Shown: positions 1 through 10,196 of the stretch, piece by piece | Numbering within the stretch: position 1 is the first letter of the stretch | How the letters are laid out: each line of letters begins with the position of its first letter | Program-made: the position numbers and the translations under genes | Assembly (NCBI GenBank): GCA_016871755.1 | Contig: VHCJ01000002.1 | Coordinates: 124,001-188,000, forward strand | Reading direction: 5' to 3' | Length of the DNA stretch: 64,000 nt | From: Verrucomicrobiota bacterium | GTDB lineage: Bacteria; Verrucomicrobiota; Verrucomicrobiia; Opitutales; Opitutaceae | The notes under the pieces: generated by a model | What the model was told of the DNA's origin: nothing | Databases searched by the model: none | What the model saw: the letters and a program-made list of their open reading frames with translations, nothing else

Positions 1-756
1 GGGAATCACCTCGGCCCCGGTGCCGGTGAGGAACACTTCATCGGCATTCCACACGTCGTAGCGGGTCAGCGAGTGCTCCTCAATCGGAACCCCGATCTCC
101 CGGGCGATGCCAAAGATTTCGTCGCGGGTGATGCCCTTCAGCGCGCCCTGCTGCGCGGAGGGCGTCAGGATCCGGCCCTTGTGCACGATGAAGATGTTGT
201 CACCCGTGCACTCCGCCACGAAGCCCTGGTCATTCAGCATGATGGCCTCGAGCGCGCCGGCCTGACGCGCCTCGATCTTGGCGAGGATGTTGTTCAGGTA
301 GTTGAGCGACTTGATCGCCGGGCTGAGGGCGGCGGGATTCATGCGCCGCGTGGCCACGGTCACGATTTCCAAGCCCTCCGTGTAGTACTTCGCGGGGTAG
401 AGGGCAATCTTGTCAGCGATGATGAAGATCGAGGGCTGCTTGCAGAGCCAGGGCGAGAGCCCGAGATCACCCACCCCGCGCGTCACCACCAACCGGATGT
501 AGCCATCCTGCAGGCCATTCGCCCGGCAGGTCTCGCACACCGCATCGCTGATCTGCTTCCGCGTCCACGGCAGCGTCAGGAGGATCGCCTTCGCGGAGTA
601 CTCCAGGCGCTCCAGGTGCTCGTCCAAACGGAACACATTCCCGCCATAGAGCCGGATCCCCTCGAAAATGCCGTCCCCGTAGAGCAGGCCATGATCGAAG
701 ACCGAGATCTTCGCATCCGCTGAGTCGACGAGCACGCCATCGAGGTAAATCTTCAT
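1..756 (-). CDS. ilvE: Branched-chain amino acid aminotransferase (class IV), 3' end cut by window
   Basis: A PLP-dependent class IV aminotransferase, expected to interconvert branched-chain amino acids and their 2-keto acids in the cytoplasm. Translation from ATG 754-756 gives 252 residues without a stop, so roughly the last 35-50 residues of a normal protein lie outside the window. The N-terminus MKIYLDG, the segment DHGLLYGDGIFEG (about residues 21-33) and AIKSLNYLNN with the predicted PLP lysine K149 are typical of IlvE. It diverges from the pseudopilin gene with 108 bp between them. D-amino-acid or 4-amino-4-deoxychorismate transaminase activity is possible in this fold, but the overall pattern fits IlvE best. 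Confidence 0.9.
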   Translation of the reverse strand, partial: MKIYLDGVLVDSADAKISVFDHGLLYGDGIFEGIRLYGGNVFRLDEHLERLEYSAKAILLTLPWTRKQISDAVCETCRANGLQDGYIRLVVTRGVGDLGLSPWLCKQPSIFIIADKIALYPAKYYTEGLEIVTVATRRMNPAALSPAIKSLNYLNNILAKIEARQAGALEAIMLNDQGFVAECTGDNIFIVHKGRILTPSAQQGALKGITRDEIFGIAREIGVPIEEHSLTRYDVWNADEVFLTGTGAEVIP

Positions 757-864
757 CACCGCTCACCGTAGAAACCTGCGCGAAGGTTTGTCCAGCCCCA
801 CACACATTTCGGGCGGTTCTTTGCCCTTTACGCCACCGCATCCAAGCGATGCAGTCGATCTGCA

Positions 865-1617
865 ATGCAAATCAATTACTTAAATATCCGATCAGCCTTC
901 ACCCTGATCGAACTCCTGACGGTTATCGCCATCATTGGAATTCTCGCCGGCATCCTCATTCCCACGGTGGGTCGTGTCCGTGAGGTGGCGCAACGGTCAG
1001 CTGACGCCAGCAATCTGCGGGAAATCGGGAAGGCAGCGCTACTCTACGCGGCCGAAAACCAAGACCGCCTTCCGGATCCGTTGGCCAGCAGCGCCGCCGG
1101 GAGCACGGCACCGTCGCGCTACTTCACGCTGCTCTCTCAACTCGCCCAAGGCGGGGGGCTGGATGAAGCCAGCCTCTACTTCTCCCGGCTCGATCCCCAG
1201 AACGACGGGGCCGCGCCGCCGCGAGTCCTCGACCCGGCGGACACGACGCGGACCACGCTCAATCCGGCACTCACCAGCCGCATTCCCAGCGTGAACGTCG
1301 TCGGCGGTCTCCGGGTGACGGATGGCGGCTCCACCCCCCTCGCCTTCACCCGCGGACTCACGGCGGCGGGCACGTGGAACGCCTCCGCCACCGACGCCAA
1401 CCAGGGGGTGTACACGGACGGCGGAGGGCATGTTCTCTTCCTCGGCGGCCACGTACAGTTCTTCCGAAAAGTGAGCGACCCGCTGACCACGTCGCGGGGG
1501 CAGCCGACGTCAGACCTGCGCCAGGCCATCCGCAGCGGGAGCAACCGGCGGATTTACGGGCTCGACGCCGGCAACGGCATCGCGAGCCCGGAGGGCGTCC
1601 CGGCCGCAGGGCCGTGA
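865..1617 (+). CDS. Prepilin-type N-terminal cleavage/methylation protein (pseudopilin)
   Basis: A 250-residue secreted pseudopilin-like protein. The type IV prepilin signal is clear: SAFTLIELL followed by a hydrophobic helix (about residues 11-35), with cleavage expected just before the F of FTLIE. A globular domain follows (alanine-rich helix, [17 protein letters not shown]). The C-terminal part has a short [15 protein letters not shown] stretch like the H-x9-DG region of the pseudopilins that are abundant in Verrucomicrobia, Planctomycetes and Lentisphaerae. The gene stands alone; no pilus assembly genes adjoin it, although a GspF-like gene lies at 40997-42241. The true partner or substrate is unknown. 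Confidence 0.85.
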   Translation: MQINYLNIRSAFTLIELLTVIAIIGILAGILIPTVGRVREVAQRSADASNLREIGKAALLYAAENQDRLPDPLASSAAGSTAPSRYFTLLSQLAQGGGLDEASLYFSRLDPQNDGAAPPRVLDPADTTRTTLNPALTSRIPSVNVVGGLRVTDGGSTPLAFTRGLTAAGTWNASATDANQGVYTDGGGHVLFLGGHVQFFRKVSDPLTTSRGQPTSDLRQAIRSGSNRRIYGLDAGNGIASPEGVPAAGP

Positions 1618-1776
1618 GGCGGGTGACCGCGGACGGGACTGCGCTCGGCAACGGGAGCCAAGCGCAGGCCGACGCTGGCCGCCCAGCGCGCCGTGAACCC
1701 ACAGACGGGCATTCCCTTGCGGGCCGAGGTGTGCTAACCTCCTCCCTTCCCTCCGCCACGCCCTGCGTCCCCGACG

Positions 1777-3501
1777 ATGAGCCCTGCCGCCCCTTCCGCC
1801 ACCAAACCCGTGACCTACGTCGTCGGTCACCGTAATCCCGACGCCGATGCGATCTGCTCCGCCCTCGCCTACGCTGCGTTCAAGGAGGCCCGCGGGCAGT
1901 CCGGCTTCGTCGCCGCGCGCTGCGGGAACTCCAACGCCCGGATCGACGCCATTCTCCAGCGATTCAACCAACCACTGCCGCTGTACCTGAGCGACGTCAC
2001 TCCCCGAGTCCACGACGTCATGGTCCACGATGTCGTTTCCGTGCTGGAATCGGCAACCTGCGCGGAGGCGCTCGAAGTGATCGAGTCGCGCGACATCCGG
2101 GTGCTGCCGGTGGTGTCGGGCGACCGCCGCCTCGTCGGCACCGTCTCCGTGTTCCAGCTGGGCGGGTTCTTCATCCCGCGGCTGCGCGAGGTCCGGGAGA
2201 TGCGCAAGGTCTTCACCAGCCTCGCCCACATCGCCCGCGCCCTCCGCGCCCGCGTCGTCCACGTCGAACGTCCCGAGTCCACCGAGGAACTGTTCGTCCG
2301 CGTGGGCGCGATGGACGTCCGCTCGTTCTGGCGGATTTCCCAGGAGGAGGGCATCCCGCCGGAGCGCTCCATGATCATCGTCGGGGATCGCTGGGACATC
2401 CAGCAGCGCTCCCTCCAGATCGGGGTCCGGGCCATCATCATCACCGGTAACCTGCCCGTGGACGACGAACTGGTCAGCCAAGCCCGGGCGCGGGGGGTCT
2501 CCATCATCGTCAGTCCGTACGACTCGGCGACCACGGCTTGGGTCATCCGCACGGCCTCGACCATCGAGCGGCTGATCGACCGCAAGTACGCGTCGGTCAG
2601 CGCCGACCTGCGTCTCTCCGAGGTGCGCCGCAAGTCCGCCACCGCCAACGTCGCGGCGTTCATGGTGCTCAACGACGAAGGGCAGTTGCAGGGAATCCTG
2701 ACCCGCACCGACCTGCTCCGTCCGGTGAAGACAAGTCTCGTCCTCGTGGACCACAACGAACTTTCCCAAGCCGTCCCCGGCGCCGCCGAGGTCTCGATCA
2801 CCGAAATCATCGATCACCACCGGGTCGGTGCGATCAACACGGCGCAGCCCATCCTTTTCCTCAACGAGCCCGTTGGTTCCACGTGCACCATCGTCGCCGA
2901 TCTCTTCCGGCGCGAGGGGCTCACGCCCTCGGCCGCGATGGCCGGGGTGATGATGGGCGGGATCATCTCCGACACGCTGCTGCTCCAGTCACCCACGTCC
3001 ACCGAGAAGGACGCCTCCCTGCTCGGATGGCTCGCCCAGATCGCCCAGGTCGATGCCCGCACGCTCGCCGACGCGATCTTCAGTTCGGGCTCCGTCATCC
3101 TTGCCCAGGCACCCGACGCGGTGATCCGGGCGGACTTCAAGATCTACGAGGAGGACGCCGTCCGCTTCTCCGTCTCGCAGGTCGAGGAACTCGGCTTCGG
3201 CAACTTCTGGAAGCATTCGCGGCAGATCACCGATGCGCTCGGGAAGCTGCAGGAGGACGAGAACCTCCTCTTCGCCGCCCTGCTCGTGACCGACATCCAC
3301 ACCCAGAACTCCCTGCTGATCGTGAAGGGTGACCGCGACTTCATCTCGCGGATCACCTACCCCCACGTGGAGAAGGACGAAATCTTCGACCTTCCGGGTG
3401 TCGTCAGCCGCAAGAAGCAGCTCATCCCCTACCTCACCGGCATCCTGAAGGAACTGCACGACAGCGGCGCGGGGTCGACCCCGTCCGCGCCGGGCCGGTG
3501 A
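1777..3501 (+). CDS. ppaC: Manganese-dependent (family II) inorganic pyrophosphatase with CBS-DRTGG insert
   Basis: A 574-residue DHH-family pyrophosphatase that hydrolyses pyrophosphate and is probably controlled by nucleotides. The N-terminal metal motif GHRNPDADAICSA is at residues 17-29. DHH-type ligands recur in VDHNELSQA and IIDHHRVGAI (about 325-355). The DHHA2 part carries FKIYEEDAVRFSVSQVE. The catalytic core is split by a roughly 240-residue insert with a CBS motif (about 78-130), a DRTGG domain (about 190-270) and a second CBS motif, the known regulatory arrangement in which adenine nucleotides or diadenosine polyphosphates bind. ATG 1777 is preceded by a C-rich leader with no Shine-Dalgarno. 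It ends directly against the convergent mgsA with no gap. Confidence 0.93.
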   Translation: MSPAAPSATKPVTYVVGHRNPDADAICSALAYAAFKEARGQSGFVAARCGNSNARIDAILQRFNQPLPLYLSDVTPRVHDVMVHDVVSVLESATCAEALEVIESRDIRVLPVVSGDRRLVGTVSVFQLGGFFIPRLREVREMRKVFTSLAHIARALRARVVHVERPESTEELFVRVGAMDVRSFWRISQEEGIPPERSMIIVGDRWDIQQRSLQIGVRAIIITGNLPVDDELVSQARARGVSIIVSPYDSATTAWVIRTASTIERLIDRKYASVSADLRLSEVRRKSATANVAAFMVLNDEGQLQGILTRTDLLRPVKTSLVLVDHNELSQAVPGAAEVSITEIIDHHRVGAINTAQPILFLNEPVGSTCTIVADLFRREGLTPSAAMAGVMMGGIISDTLLLQSPTSTEKDASLLGWLAQIAQVDARTLADAIFSSGSVILAQAPDAVIRADFKIYEEDAVRFSVSQVEELGFGNFWKHSRQITDALGKLQEDENLLFAALLVTDIHTQNSLLIVKGDRDFISRITYPHVEKDEIFDLPGVVSRKKQLIPYLTGILKELHDSGAGSTPSAPGR

Positions 3502-3909
3502 TCAGCGAGCGTGCTCCGCAAGGTGACGCAGGAGCACGTCGCCCGTGGCTTCGTTGGTCGCCAGCGGCACGTTGTAGATGTCGCACACCTTGAGCAGCGC
3601 CGCGATGTCCGGTTCGTGCGGATGCGCCGTGAGGGGATCGCGCAGGAAGACCACCGCGCCGATGTCACCCGTCGCCACGCGGGCGCCGATCTGGAGGTCT
3701 CCACCCATCGGTCCGGACAGCATCGCCTCCACCGGCAGGCCGGTCTGGGTCCGGATCAGCGTCCCGGTGGTGCGCGTCGCGACGAGCCGCTGGGTCGCGA
3801 GGAAGGCGGCATGCCGGCGGACGAACGCCACCATCTGTTCCTTCCGGGCATCGTGGGCGATAAGGGCTATGACGGCCGGGGCGGCGGGCGGGACGGGAGC
3901 GGTGGTCAT
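3502..3909 (-). CDS. mgsA: Methylglyoxal synthase
   Basis: A 135-residue enzyme converting dihydroxyacetone phosphate to methylglyoxal and phosphate, a glycolytic bypass under phosphate limitation. The family segments [16 protein letters not shown]-like [22 protein letters not shown] (catalytic Asp) and [16 protein letters not shown] are all present, and the length is close to that of bacterial MgsA. Its ATG overlaps the gltX stop (ATGA, 4 nt), which implies translational coupling downstream of gltX. A short Pro/Ala-rich N-terminus precedes the fold. Confidence 0.95.
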   Translation of the reverse strand: MTTAPVPPAAPAVIALIAHDARKEQMVAFVRRHAAFLATQRLVATRTTGTLIRTQTGLPVEAMLSGPMGGDLQIGARVATGDIGAVVFLRDPLTAHPHEPDIAALLKVCDIYNVPLATNEATGDVLLRHLAEHAR

Positions 3910-5234
3910 GGCGTGGCAGGAAGAGAGGCGAGGAACCGGTCAATCCGGCGCTGCACGCGCTCGCGGCCGAGCACGCGGAAGATGCCGTAGAAGGTGGGGC
4001 CGGCGCTGACTCCGGAGACCGCCAGTCGGCCTGGGTGGATGTAATCGGCGGTCTGGACGCCCTGCCGCGCCGCCAGTGCCTGCACGGCCGTCTCCAGCGC
4101 CGCATCGGTCGAGAAGTCAGCCTGCTCCAGCGCCCCGTGCAGCTCCCGCAGGCGCGCCCGCGGGTCGCCCTTCGCGAGGATCTTGTCGCGAGCCTTCGGA
4201 TCGATCGCGAAATCGTCCTGGAAGAAGAACCCGATCGCCGCCGGCAATTCCTCGAGGGACCGGACCTTCACCTGGCAGAGGGTCAGGACCTCACGGACAT
4301 AGTCGGCCTCCACCGGCGCCGTCCCGAAGAAGCCCCGTTTCTCCAGGAAGCCCTGCGCGAGCGGCACGTAACGCGACGCCGGCATGTCGTGCAGGTACGC
4401 CATGTTCATGTGCGCCAGCTTCCGTTCGTCGAAGCGCGCGTTGCTCTGGTTGATGCCCGGCAGGTCGAAAAGGCGGATGATCTCCTCGATCGGCATCTTC
4501 TCGGCGTCGTTCTTCGGGGACCACCCGAGCAGGCAGAGGAAGTTCACCAGGGCCTCCGGCTGGAATCCGCGGCGCTGGTACTCCTCGATCAACGCGCCCT
4601 GATCACGCTTCGACATCTTGCCAGGACCGTTCTGCTTCAAAATCAGCGGAATGTGGGCGTACACCGGAAGCGGCGCGCCAAACGCCCGGAAGAGCTCCGT
4701 GTGCTTGCTGGTGTTGGAAAGGTGATCCTCCCCGCGAATCACGTGCGTGACCTGCATCGCGAGGTCGTCGACCACATTGACGAAGTGGAAGACGGGATTG
4801 CCGTCCGAGCGGACGATGACGAAATCCTTCTCCTCCGTGCGTTCCACGCGGCCGCGGATCGCGTCATCGATGATCTGCGGCTCGCCGGAAATGCGGAAGA
4901 AGGTCGCCCCTTCCTTCTCGTAGGTGCGCCCCGCCGCCCGCAGGCGCTCGAGGTATTCGCGGTAGATCGCGGCGCGCTCGCTCTGACGGTAGGGACCATG
5001 CTTGCCGCCAACCCCCGGACCTTCGTCCCAGTCCATGCCCAGCCAGCGCAGGCTGTCGTAAATGACGCGCAGGAACTCCTCACTGTTCCGCTCCTTGTCC
5101 GTGTCCTCGATCCGGAGAATGAACACGCCGCCGGTATGCCGGGCATAGAGCCAGTTGAAGAGGGCCGTGCGCGCGCTGCCGATGTGGAAGAAACCCGTGG
5201 GACTGGGGGCGAAACGGACGCGGACCTGAGACAT
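3906..5234 (-). CDS. gltX: Glutamate-tRNA ligase
   Basis: A class I aminoacyl-tRNA synthetase charging tRNA-Glu, 442 residues from ATG 5232-5234. A longer in-frame extension upstream is low-complexity and is rejected because the protein proper starts [14 protein letters not shown]. The HIGH-type motif HIGS is at residues 17-20 and the KMSKR loop at 206-210; [11 protein letters not shown] and ILRIEDTD are also diagnostic. The anticodon-binding C-terminal region is somewhat shorter than in E. coli. The leader is pyrimidine-rich (CCCTCCCCCTTACC before ATG). It is translationally coupled to mgsA. Confidence 0.96.
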   Translation of the reverse strand: MSQVRVRFAPSPTGFFHIGSARTALFNWLYARHTGGVFILRIEDTDKERNSEEFLRVIYDSLRWLGMDWDEGPGVGGKHGPYRQSERAAIYREYLERLRAAGRTYEKEGATFFRISGEPQIIDDAIRGRVERTEEKDFVIVRSDGNPVFHFVNVVDDLAMQVTHVIRGEDHLSNTSKHTELFRAFGAPLPVYAHIPLILKQNGPGKMSKRDQGALIEEYQRRGFQPEALVNFLCLLGWSPKNDAEKMPIEEIIRLFDLPGINQSNARFDERKLAHMNMAYLHDMPASRYVPLAQGFLEKRGFFGTAPVEADYVREVLTLCQVKVRSLEELPAAIGFFFQDDFAIDPKARDKILAKGDPRARLRELHGALEQADFSTDAALETAVQALAARQGVQTADYIHPGRLAVSGVSAGPTFYGIFRVLGRERVQRRIDRFLASLPATP

Positions 5235-5496
5235 GGTAAGGGGGAGGGCGAACGCAGTTGAGCCGTCGGGAAAGGGTCCAGCTAGGAGCAAGCGCCCCCG
5301 GCTGTCAAAGCCGCACCCGGCTCCCGGTCGCCATGCGGCCGGCCGCCGCTCCGCGGCCACCGGACCGCGCGGGGAACGCGCCGCGTCCTGCCCAACCACA
5401 CTCTGCCCAACCGGACCGCTCCCGCCTCAGCGTCCTCGGCCCCCTCTCGATGAGCAGGCGAGGAGCGTTCTGCCTCCCACCACGGGCGCACCGGCC

Positions 5497-6345
5497 TCAC
5501 TCTCGGCCGCCATCCTCCTCCAGCAGGCGGTCGGGCAGCACCAAACCACGACGCTCGGCGAAGGCACGCACGTCCGCGGCGAGAGGAATCTCCAGCCGCC
5601 AGTCCAGCCCTGCCGGTCGGAGGTCGATCGCCGCGCAGTGCAAGGCCTGTCGTTCCAGGAGCAGCACCGCCGCCAACTCCGGGGTCCACCCGTGCGCGAT
5701 GAAGTCAAGGAAGAGTCGCGGATCGGGCCCGTAGATCTTGTCACCCACCAGACCATGGCCCGCCCACTGGAGGTGGGCGCGGATCTGGTGTTTGCGCCCA
5801 GTCTCGGTCGAGATTCGCGCCAGCGTGAACCCGCCGGCCGCCGCGAGGGGGACCACCCGCGTGCGGGCTTCCTGCCCCGCGCCTGCCGCGACCACGCAGC
5901 TCTTGACGAGCACGGGGCTCGCGAGGTCGGGACCCAAGGGGCGGTCGATCACGAGGGAATCACGCAACTCGCCGGTGAGGAGCGCGAGGTAGGTCTTGCC
6001 GTACTTCCGCTCCTGCGCCGCCATCTGGAGCCTTCGCGCCATCGCGGCGTCCTTCGCGTAGACCACCAGACCGCTGGTCTCGCGATCGAGTCGGAAGACG
6101 AGGTGCGCCGCGCCGCCGCCCAAGTACTCCCGCACCGCACCCGAAAGGCTGGACCACGGACCATCCTTCGATGGGTGGCAGACGAAGTCGCCGGGTTTGT
6201 CGATCGCGAGAATCCGCTCATCCTCGGCCACGATCCAGCCGGCCAACTCCTCCCGCGAGATGCACCGCACCACGCCTTGCTGCAACCGTCGCTCCCACGG
6301 CCCGATCGGGCGATCATAGCCGCCCGGATTGTCCACCGCCCGCAT
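5497..6345 (-). CDS. RluA-family RNA pseudouridine synthase
   Basis: A 282-residue enzyme expected to isomerise uridine to pseudouridine in rRNA or tRNA. The signature RLDRETSGL has catalytic Asp87; EDERILAIDKPG (about 41-52), RKHQIRAHL and GLVGDKIYG complete the fold. The RNA-binding S4 domain of larger RluC/RluD proteins is absent, so it resembles the short RluA/TruC-like members; the exact target base cannot be assigned. ATG 6345 is chosen over the GTG one codon upstream. The 262 bp between this gene and gltX show no further gene. Confidence 0.9.
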   Translation of the reverse strand: MRAVDNPGGYDRPIGPWERRLQQGVVRCISREELAGWIVAEDERILAIDKPGDFVCHPSKDGPWSSLSGAVREYLGGGAAHLVFRLDRETSGLVVYAKDAAMARRLQMAAQERKYGKTYLALLTGELRDSLVIDRPLGPDLASPVLVKSCVVAAGAGQEARTRVVPLAAAGGFTLARISTETGRKHQIRAHLQWAGHGLVGDKIYGPDPRLFLDFIAHGWTPELAAVLLLERQALHCAAIDLRPAGLDWRLEIPLAADVRAFAERRGLVLPDRLLEEDGGRE

Positions 6346-6400
6346 CACGGCCGAGACCCCACCCTCGCGGAAGCGCCAGTCGAAGGGGTTCGGAGCGGCG

Positions 6401-6430
6401 TTGGAAAATTGGCATGCATCAAGCTAAAGT
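6401..6430 (+). promoter_or_regulatory. Possible sigma-70 promoter upstream of hpf
   Basis: TTGGAA (6401-6406) and TAAAGT (6425-6430) are separated by 18 nt in an AT-richer stretch about 200 bp upstream of hpf. Each matches four of six consensus bases. No other gene start lies downstream before hpf. Confidence 0.25.
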
Positions 6431-6630
6431 AAAACCCGAGAAATCGTGACGGCGAGGATTGCAAAGTCGAGCCCACCACCGCATGCTTCAGGCGTGGTGA
6501 TAAGTCTTCCCCACGCTGGAATTCGTCCCGGTCCGCGGTTACGGATCGAGCGAGATGATTTCCCGCGCCAAGGCCCCCTCGGGGCGGCGCAGATCCGGGC
6601 GGCGTTTTTCCCTTTCGGCAGCAACCCGAA

Positions 6631-7011
6631 ATGAAACCCAACAACATGAAGAGCATCACGCACACCCCCGAACTGATCGTATCCGGCATCCATCTCGAAC
6701 TCACGCCTTCCCTGAAGACGTTCGTTCGCGAGAAGACCGAGCGACTGTTCCGGCACGAGGAGCGGATCATTCGAATCCGCGTGGAATTGGAGTGTGACCC
6801 GAAGCAGTCCGTCAGCAACCGCTTCACCGCAAAAGGCCACATCATGATCAACGGTCCGGACATGAATGCCTCCGTCGCCGCGGACGAGTGCCACAAGGCG
6901 GTCGCCATGCTGGTCGACAAACTCGACCGCATGCTCAACCGGAGAGCCACGTATTTCAAGGTCCGCCGCCACCGCACGTCCACCCGGCTCGCTGACTCCG
7001 CGCTTCTCTAG
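6631..7011 (+). CDS. hpf: Ribosome hibernation promoting factor (short HPF/RaiA family)
   Basis: A 126-residue protein of the HPF/YfiA family, which binds the 30S decoding channel and inactivates ribosomes under stress. The pattern is SGIHLELTPSLKTFVREK at the N-terminus, the basic alternation around HEERIIRIRVELE, and MNASVAADECHKAVAMLVDKLDRML in the C-terminal helix. The long-form C-terminal dimerisation domain is missing, so it is the short type. A second ATG at 6646 is an equally possible start. It is transcribed alone and followed by a strong intrinsic terminator. Confidence 0.9.
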   Translation: MKPNNMKSITHTPELIVSGIHLELTPSLKTFVREKTERLFRHEERIIRIRVELECDPKQSVSNRFTAKGHIMINGPDMNASVAADECHKAVAMLVDKLDRMLNRRATYFKVRRHRTSTRLADSALL

Positions 7012-7081
7012 CCGCGCTGCGCCCTGCGGCACCGCGCCGCATCACGCCGCACCGCACGACACTGCGCATCGCATCGACTCA

Positions 7082-7114
7082 CGCCCGCCGGTCCTCCGGC
7101 GGGCGTTTTCTTTT
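7082..7114 (+). terminator. Rho-independent terminator of hpf
   Basis: A perfect 10-bp GC stem (CGCCCGCCGG, 7082-7091, paired with 7096-7105) with the 4-nt loop TCCT is followed by TTTTCTTTT. It lies 70 bp after the hpf stop. Confidence 0.9.
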
Positions 7115-7263
7115 CCAGCGGGCATCGGCTCTTCAACTCGGGGGGAGGATCTCCGCCGCAGGGGCCGGGGGAGGCCCCTACAGGGCAAGGCACTGGATCG
7201 CCGCGAGACCCCACTGCGCGGCCGCGTTGGTCGAGAAACCCGGCACTTCCTCAATGGGACGCG

Positions 7264-9906
7264 TCACCGCTGGGCCTTCGATCTGGATTGGCACGAGGGG
7301 GTCGCGACTGCGCCACCCATTCTCCCCGCGCCAAAATTCCCGCCATGCCGACCGGCGGGCGCAGCATCCGCCTCCCGTTTCGCGACAAAGGCGGTGAGCC
7401 GCGCGTGACCTTGCTCAAGGTTGCGACCGCGCAGGGCTCGTCCAAGCCGCACCTCCGGCTCGGGCGCATCCGCGTTGTACAGTCGGCAATACTCCAGCCA
7501 AGCCGCGCGGAACGCTGGCACGTCCAGCAAGTCGACCAACTCCGCACATACCTCCACGACCCCGAAGACCGCGGACAGGTGGCTCGCCGAGGGTTCACGA
7601 CTCGGAGAGGGACCAAACGCCCCGGACTCGAAGTCGATCGCGGCCCCGAGACTGAAGAAGCCCCAACGCTGTGATCCAATCCCTTCCATTCCCGCCCGCA
7701 AACGGTCCCGCACGGCCGCACTGCCCGTGCGCTCCCACTCCGTCAGCCACGCTGCCGCCGCCGCTCCCCAGTCGAGCCCGAAGCTCGCGTACGCCCCTCG
7801 CGCGGACGGATTGGCGGCCGTCACGAGCGCTGCGGCCACCTTGCGGCTCGGTTGCACCGTCGCCAGCGTCCGGATCGCTTCCACCTGCTCCCGCAGGAGT
7901 TCGCCCGTCCGCTCATCACCCGTGAGGTAGTAGTAGTACCGGCGGTTCGCCGCCGTGCTGATCCGCAGTTGCTTCGCGCTGCAGCCCCAGTGCAGGACGT
8001 TGTGCCGCGATCCCAGCGGTGCAAAGGGGCCAAGGTGGTGCACGTCCACCTCTCCCGTATGCCGGGTTATCGCCTCCGCGAAGCGAAACACGTCCGGACG
8101 CCCACTGCGCAGGAAGTAGAGCCAGAGCCAGATGTCGGTCGAGAGCTCGGAATTATCCCATGCGAAACCGCCGACGTCGTACTTCCACTCATGACGGTCC
8201 GCATCATAGCTGTGCATCACGTCGCCATAGTTCCAGAATCCATACCAGCGGCGCTGCTCCCGCTGGCGAAGGTAGAAGTCAAAGTGTGAGGCGAGTTGGC
8301 GATCCAGCGCCTCGACCACCGCGCCGCCACCGCCCTCCGGGGACCACAGGCCTCCGAATACCCCGGCCCGGTGAAGATCACGGCGGTCCGCCAGCAGGCG
8401 GGGCGGCACCCGCACCTGCCCCGCCATCGCCGCCAGGTCCGCGCGCGCCGGCGTGGCCGCCAGCGCCCAGAGCCGGAGTTCACTGGTCCGCGCCACGCCC
8501 ACCGGCGAATCAAAGCCGGGTTCGTAATCCTCATAGGTGACCTCCAGTCCTTCGAGTTGGCGCGCCGGTGTGTCCTGCCCCATCCCGTCGCGATAGGGCC
8601 GGAGGTCCATCGGAGCCGCCCGGGGAGCCCAGAGCCACGCCGTCACCGTCGCGGCCTCCGTCGTCGCCCCCCGGACGTCAAGCTGTCCCGGATGCGCCTG
8701 CCAGAAATCCTGCACCCCGAGCGCGAGGCCGCCCTCCGGGGAACTCAGGCTCAGGAAGCCGCCGGAACGGCCACCCCGGGCAGCCGAAAGCCACGTGTGC
8801 GATCGATCGGTGCGCTTGAGCACTTCAAAGCTGTCGACCGAGGCTTGGAAGAGGGTCCAGTCGCCAAAGGCGGGAATGTACTGCAGCCGCGACGCCACCC
8901 GGCGGTCCCACGTCGCGGGATCCGGGGTCCGCTGCCCGGCCAGTTGCGCGTGACGGACCGCCCTGCCCGGGTCGCGGCGGAGCCCGGTCAGCCCCCGCAC
9001 CGCCTCCGCGAACAGACCCTCTCCTTCACCGGAAAAGCGCACGTGACGATCGTGCAGGGGACCGCGCTGCGGGACCGTGAAGCGAATGCCCAGGCCGGCG
9101 ATGCGGTCCGTCCCCGGATCGCCTTCATAAATGAAGGTGTGCACCCAACGCAGGTCACTCGCGCCGGCCTGCAGCGAGAGACGAACGACGAACGGCAGCC
9201 AGCGCCGCGAACCGGTGGGATCGGCATGGCGCCCCTCCAACCGCACGACCGCACGCACCGGCCCCGCCTGTTCCACCGTGGCGAGGCTGACCTCCCCGTC
9301 CCACTCCACCCGCCGCACCGCGCCACCCGTCTCGGAGTCGGACCCCTCCTCCCGCAGGCACACCAGTCGACCCGCCGAGGCCACCTCGGTGGTCCCGCGC
9401 CGGATCCAGGCCAGCAGGGTCCGCCCGCGCCGCGGCACCCGGCACGAGAAGTCTCCGGTCGCCAGATCGATGAAGTCCTCCCCGGAGGCCACGGAGACCG
9501 GGGCGGCAGGGGCGGCAGGAACTTCGCCCGCGCGGACCGTGAGCGTTGCCCAGTCCACCGCATCGGCCGGAACGGCATGACCGGTCCACTTCAGCGAGCC
9601 GTCGGGCCAGGTCGCCAGCGGCCACGTTTGCAACGCGACCGCGCGGCCGTCCGTCGGCGAGGCCGCAAACGGTACTTCCGGCATCACCCTTCCGCGCGGC
9701 CAAGCCATGCCCCAGCTTGACCCCACCCCGAGACGGGGCGCGCCGTCAAGCCACTGCGCCCGTCCCTCCACGGGTCCGCCGCCCGCGGACGCCGCCACGC
9801 CGGCCGCTCGGGCCGCCGAAGCAAAGGCCAGCGCCGCCGAGGTCACCGCCGCGCTCTGCACGAAGTCACGACGGGTACAGAATGCGGCTTGGGTCTGGGT
9901 GCTCAT
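7264..9906 (-). CDS. Tat-exported PcRGLX/YetA-like protein (putative exo-rhamnogalacturonan lyase, PL26-type)
   Basis: An 880-residue exported protein. The N-terminus has a twin-arginine signal (CTRRDFVQSAAV followed by an alanine-rich helix, cleavage near AARA about residue 34). Residues about 45-130 read as a RIFT-barrel domain with LQTWPLATWPDGSLKW, the hallmark of the PcRGLX/YetA family. A beta-sandwich and an alpha/alpha-toroid-like C-terminal half follow (aromatic-rich YYYYLTGDERTGELLREQVE around 645-665). Family knowledge points to exo-acting cleavage of rhamnogalacturonan; activity here is inferred. It is divergent from the LacI regulator and close to a rhamnose-type ABC importer, consistent with pectin scavenging. 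Confidence 0.8.
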   Translation of the reverse strand: MSTQTQAAFCTRRDFVQSAAVTSAALAFASAARAAGVAASAGGGPVEGRAQWLDGAPRLGVGSSWGMAWPRGRVMPEVPFAASPTDGRAVALQTWPLATWPDGSLKWTGHAVPADAVDWATLTVRAGEVPAAPAAPVSVASGEDFIDLATGDFSCRVPRRGRTLLAWIRRGTTEVASAGRLVCLREEGSDSETGGAVRRVEWDGEVSLATVEQAGPVRAVVRLEGRHADPTGSRRWLPFVVRLSLQAGASDLRWVHTFIYEGDPGTDRIAGLGIRFTVPQRGPLHDRHVRFSGEGEGLFAEAVRGLTGLRRDPGRAVRHAQLAGQRTPDPATWDRRVASRLQYIPAFGDWTLFQASVDSFEVLKRTDRSHTWLSAARGGRSGGFLSLSSPEGGLALGVQDFWQAHPGQLDVRGATTEAATVTAWLWAPRAAPMDLRPYRDGMGQDTPARQLEGLEVTYEDYEPGFDSPVGVARTSELRLWALAATPARADLAAMAGQVRVPPRLLADRRDLHRAGVFGGLWSPEGGGGAVVEALDRQLASHFDFYLRQREQRRWYGFWNYGDVMHSYDADRHEWKYDVGGFAWDNSELSTDIWLWLYFLRSGRPDVFRFAEAITRHTGEVDVHHLGPFAPLGSRHNVLHWGCSAKQLRISTAANRRYYYYLTGDERTGELLREQVEAIRTLATVQPSRKVAAALVTAANPSARGAYASFGLDWGAAAAAWLTEWERTGSAAVRDRLRAGMEGIGSQRWGFFSLGAAIDFESGAFGPSPSREPSASHLSAVFGVVEVCAELVDLLDVPAFRAAWLEYCRLYNADAPEPEVRLGRALRGRNLEQGHARLTAFVAKREADAAPAGRHGGNFGAGRMGGAVATPSCQSRSKAQR

Positions 9907-10196
9907 GGAGAAAGAAGGGTTCCCCCGCGCGCGGCGCGACCACCGCGATCCGAGGACCGCCGGTGCGATGTTCCTGCCGCCGCACCGAGATTCGCAGACC
10001 GCGCACCGCGACCGCGGCGCGAGTCGCGATTCGCCGAAGGCGGGGTGCGGAAGTGAAGACCGAGGGGCACGGGAACGCGGCGGCGGTGGGACGAGCGAAA
10101 CCGGCCCCGGTCAACGGGGTCGAGACCGGCACAAATCTGACAGTCCCGGTTTAGCGTTGAAAAGCCCAACAGGCGCCACCTTCTAGTCAAGGCGCC

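Noticed and set aside
8296-9720. A 474-codon plus-strand frame inside the PL26-like gene
   Set aside because: Arg/Pro/Gly-rich without conserved motifs, and antisense to a well-supported exported enzyme.
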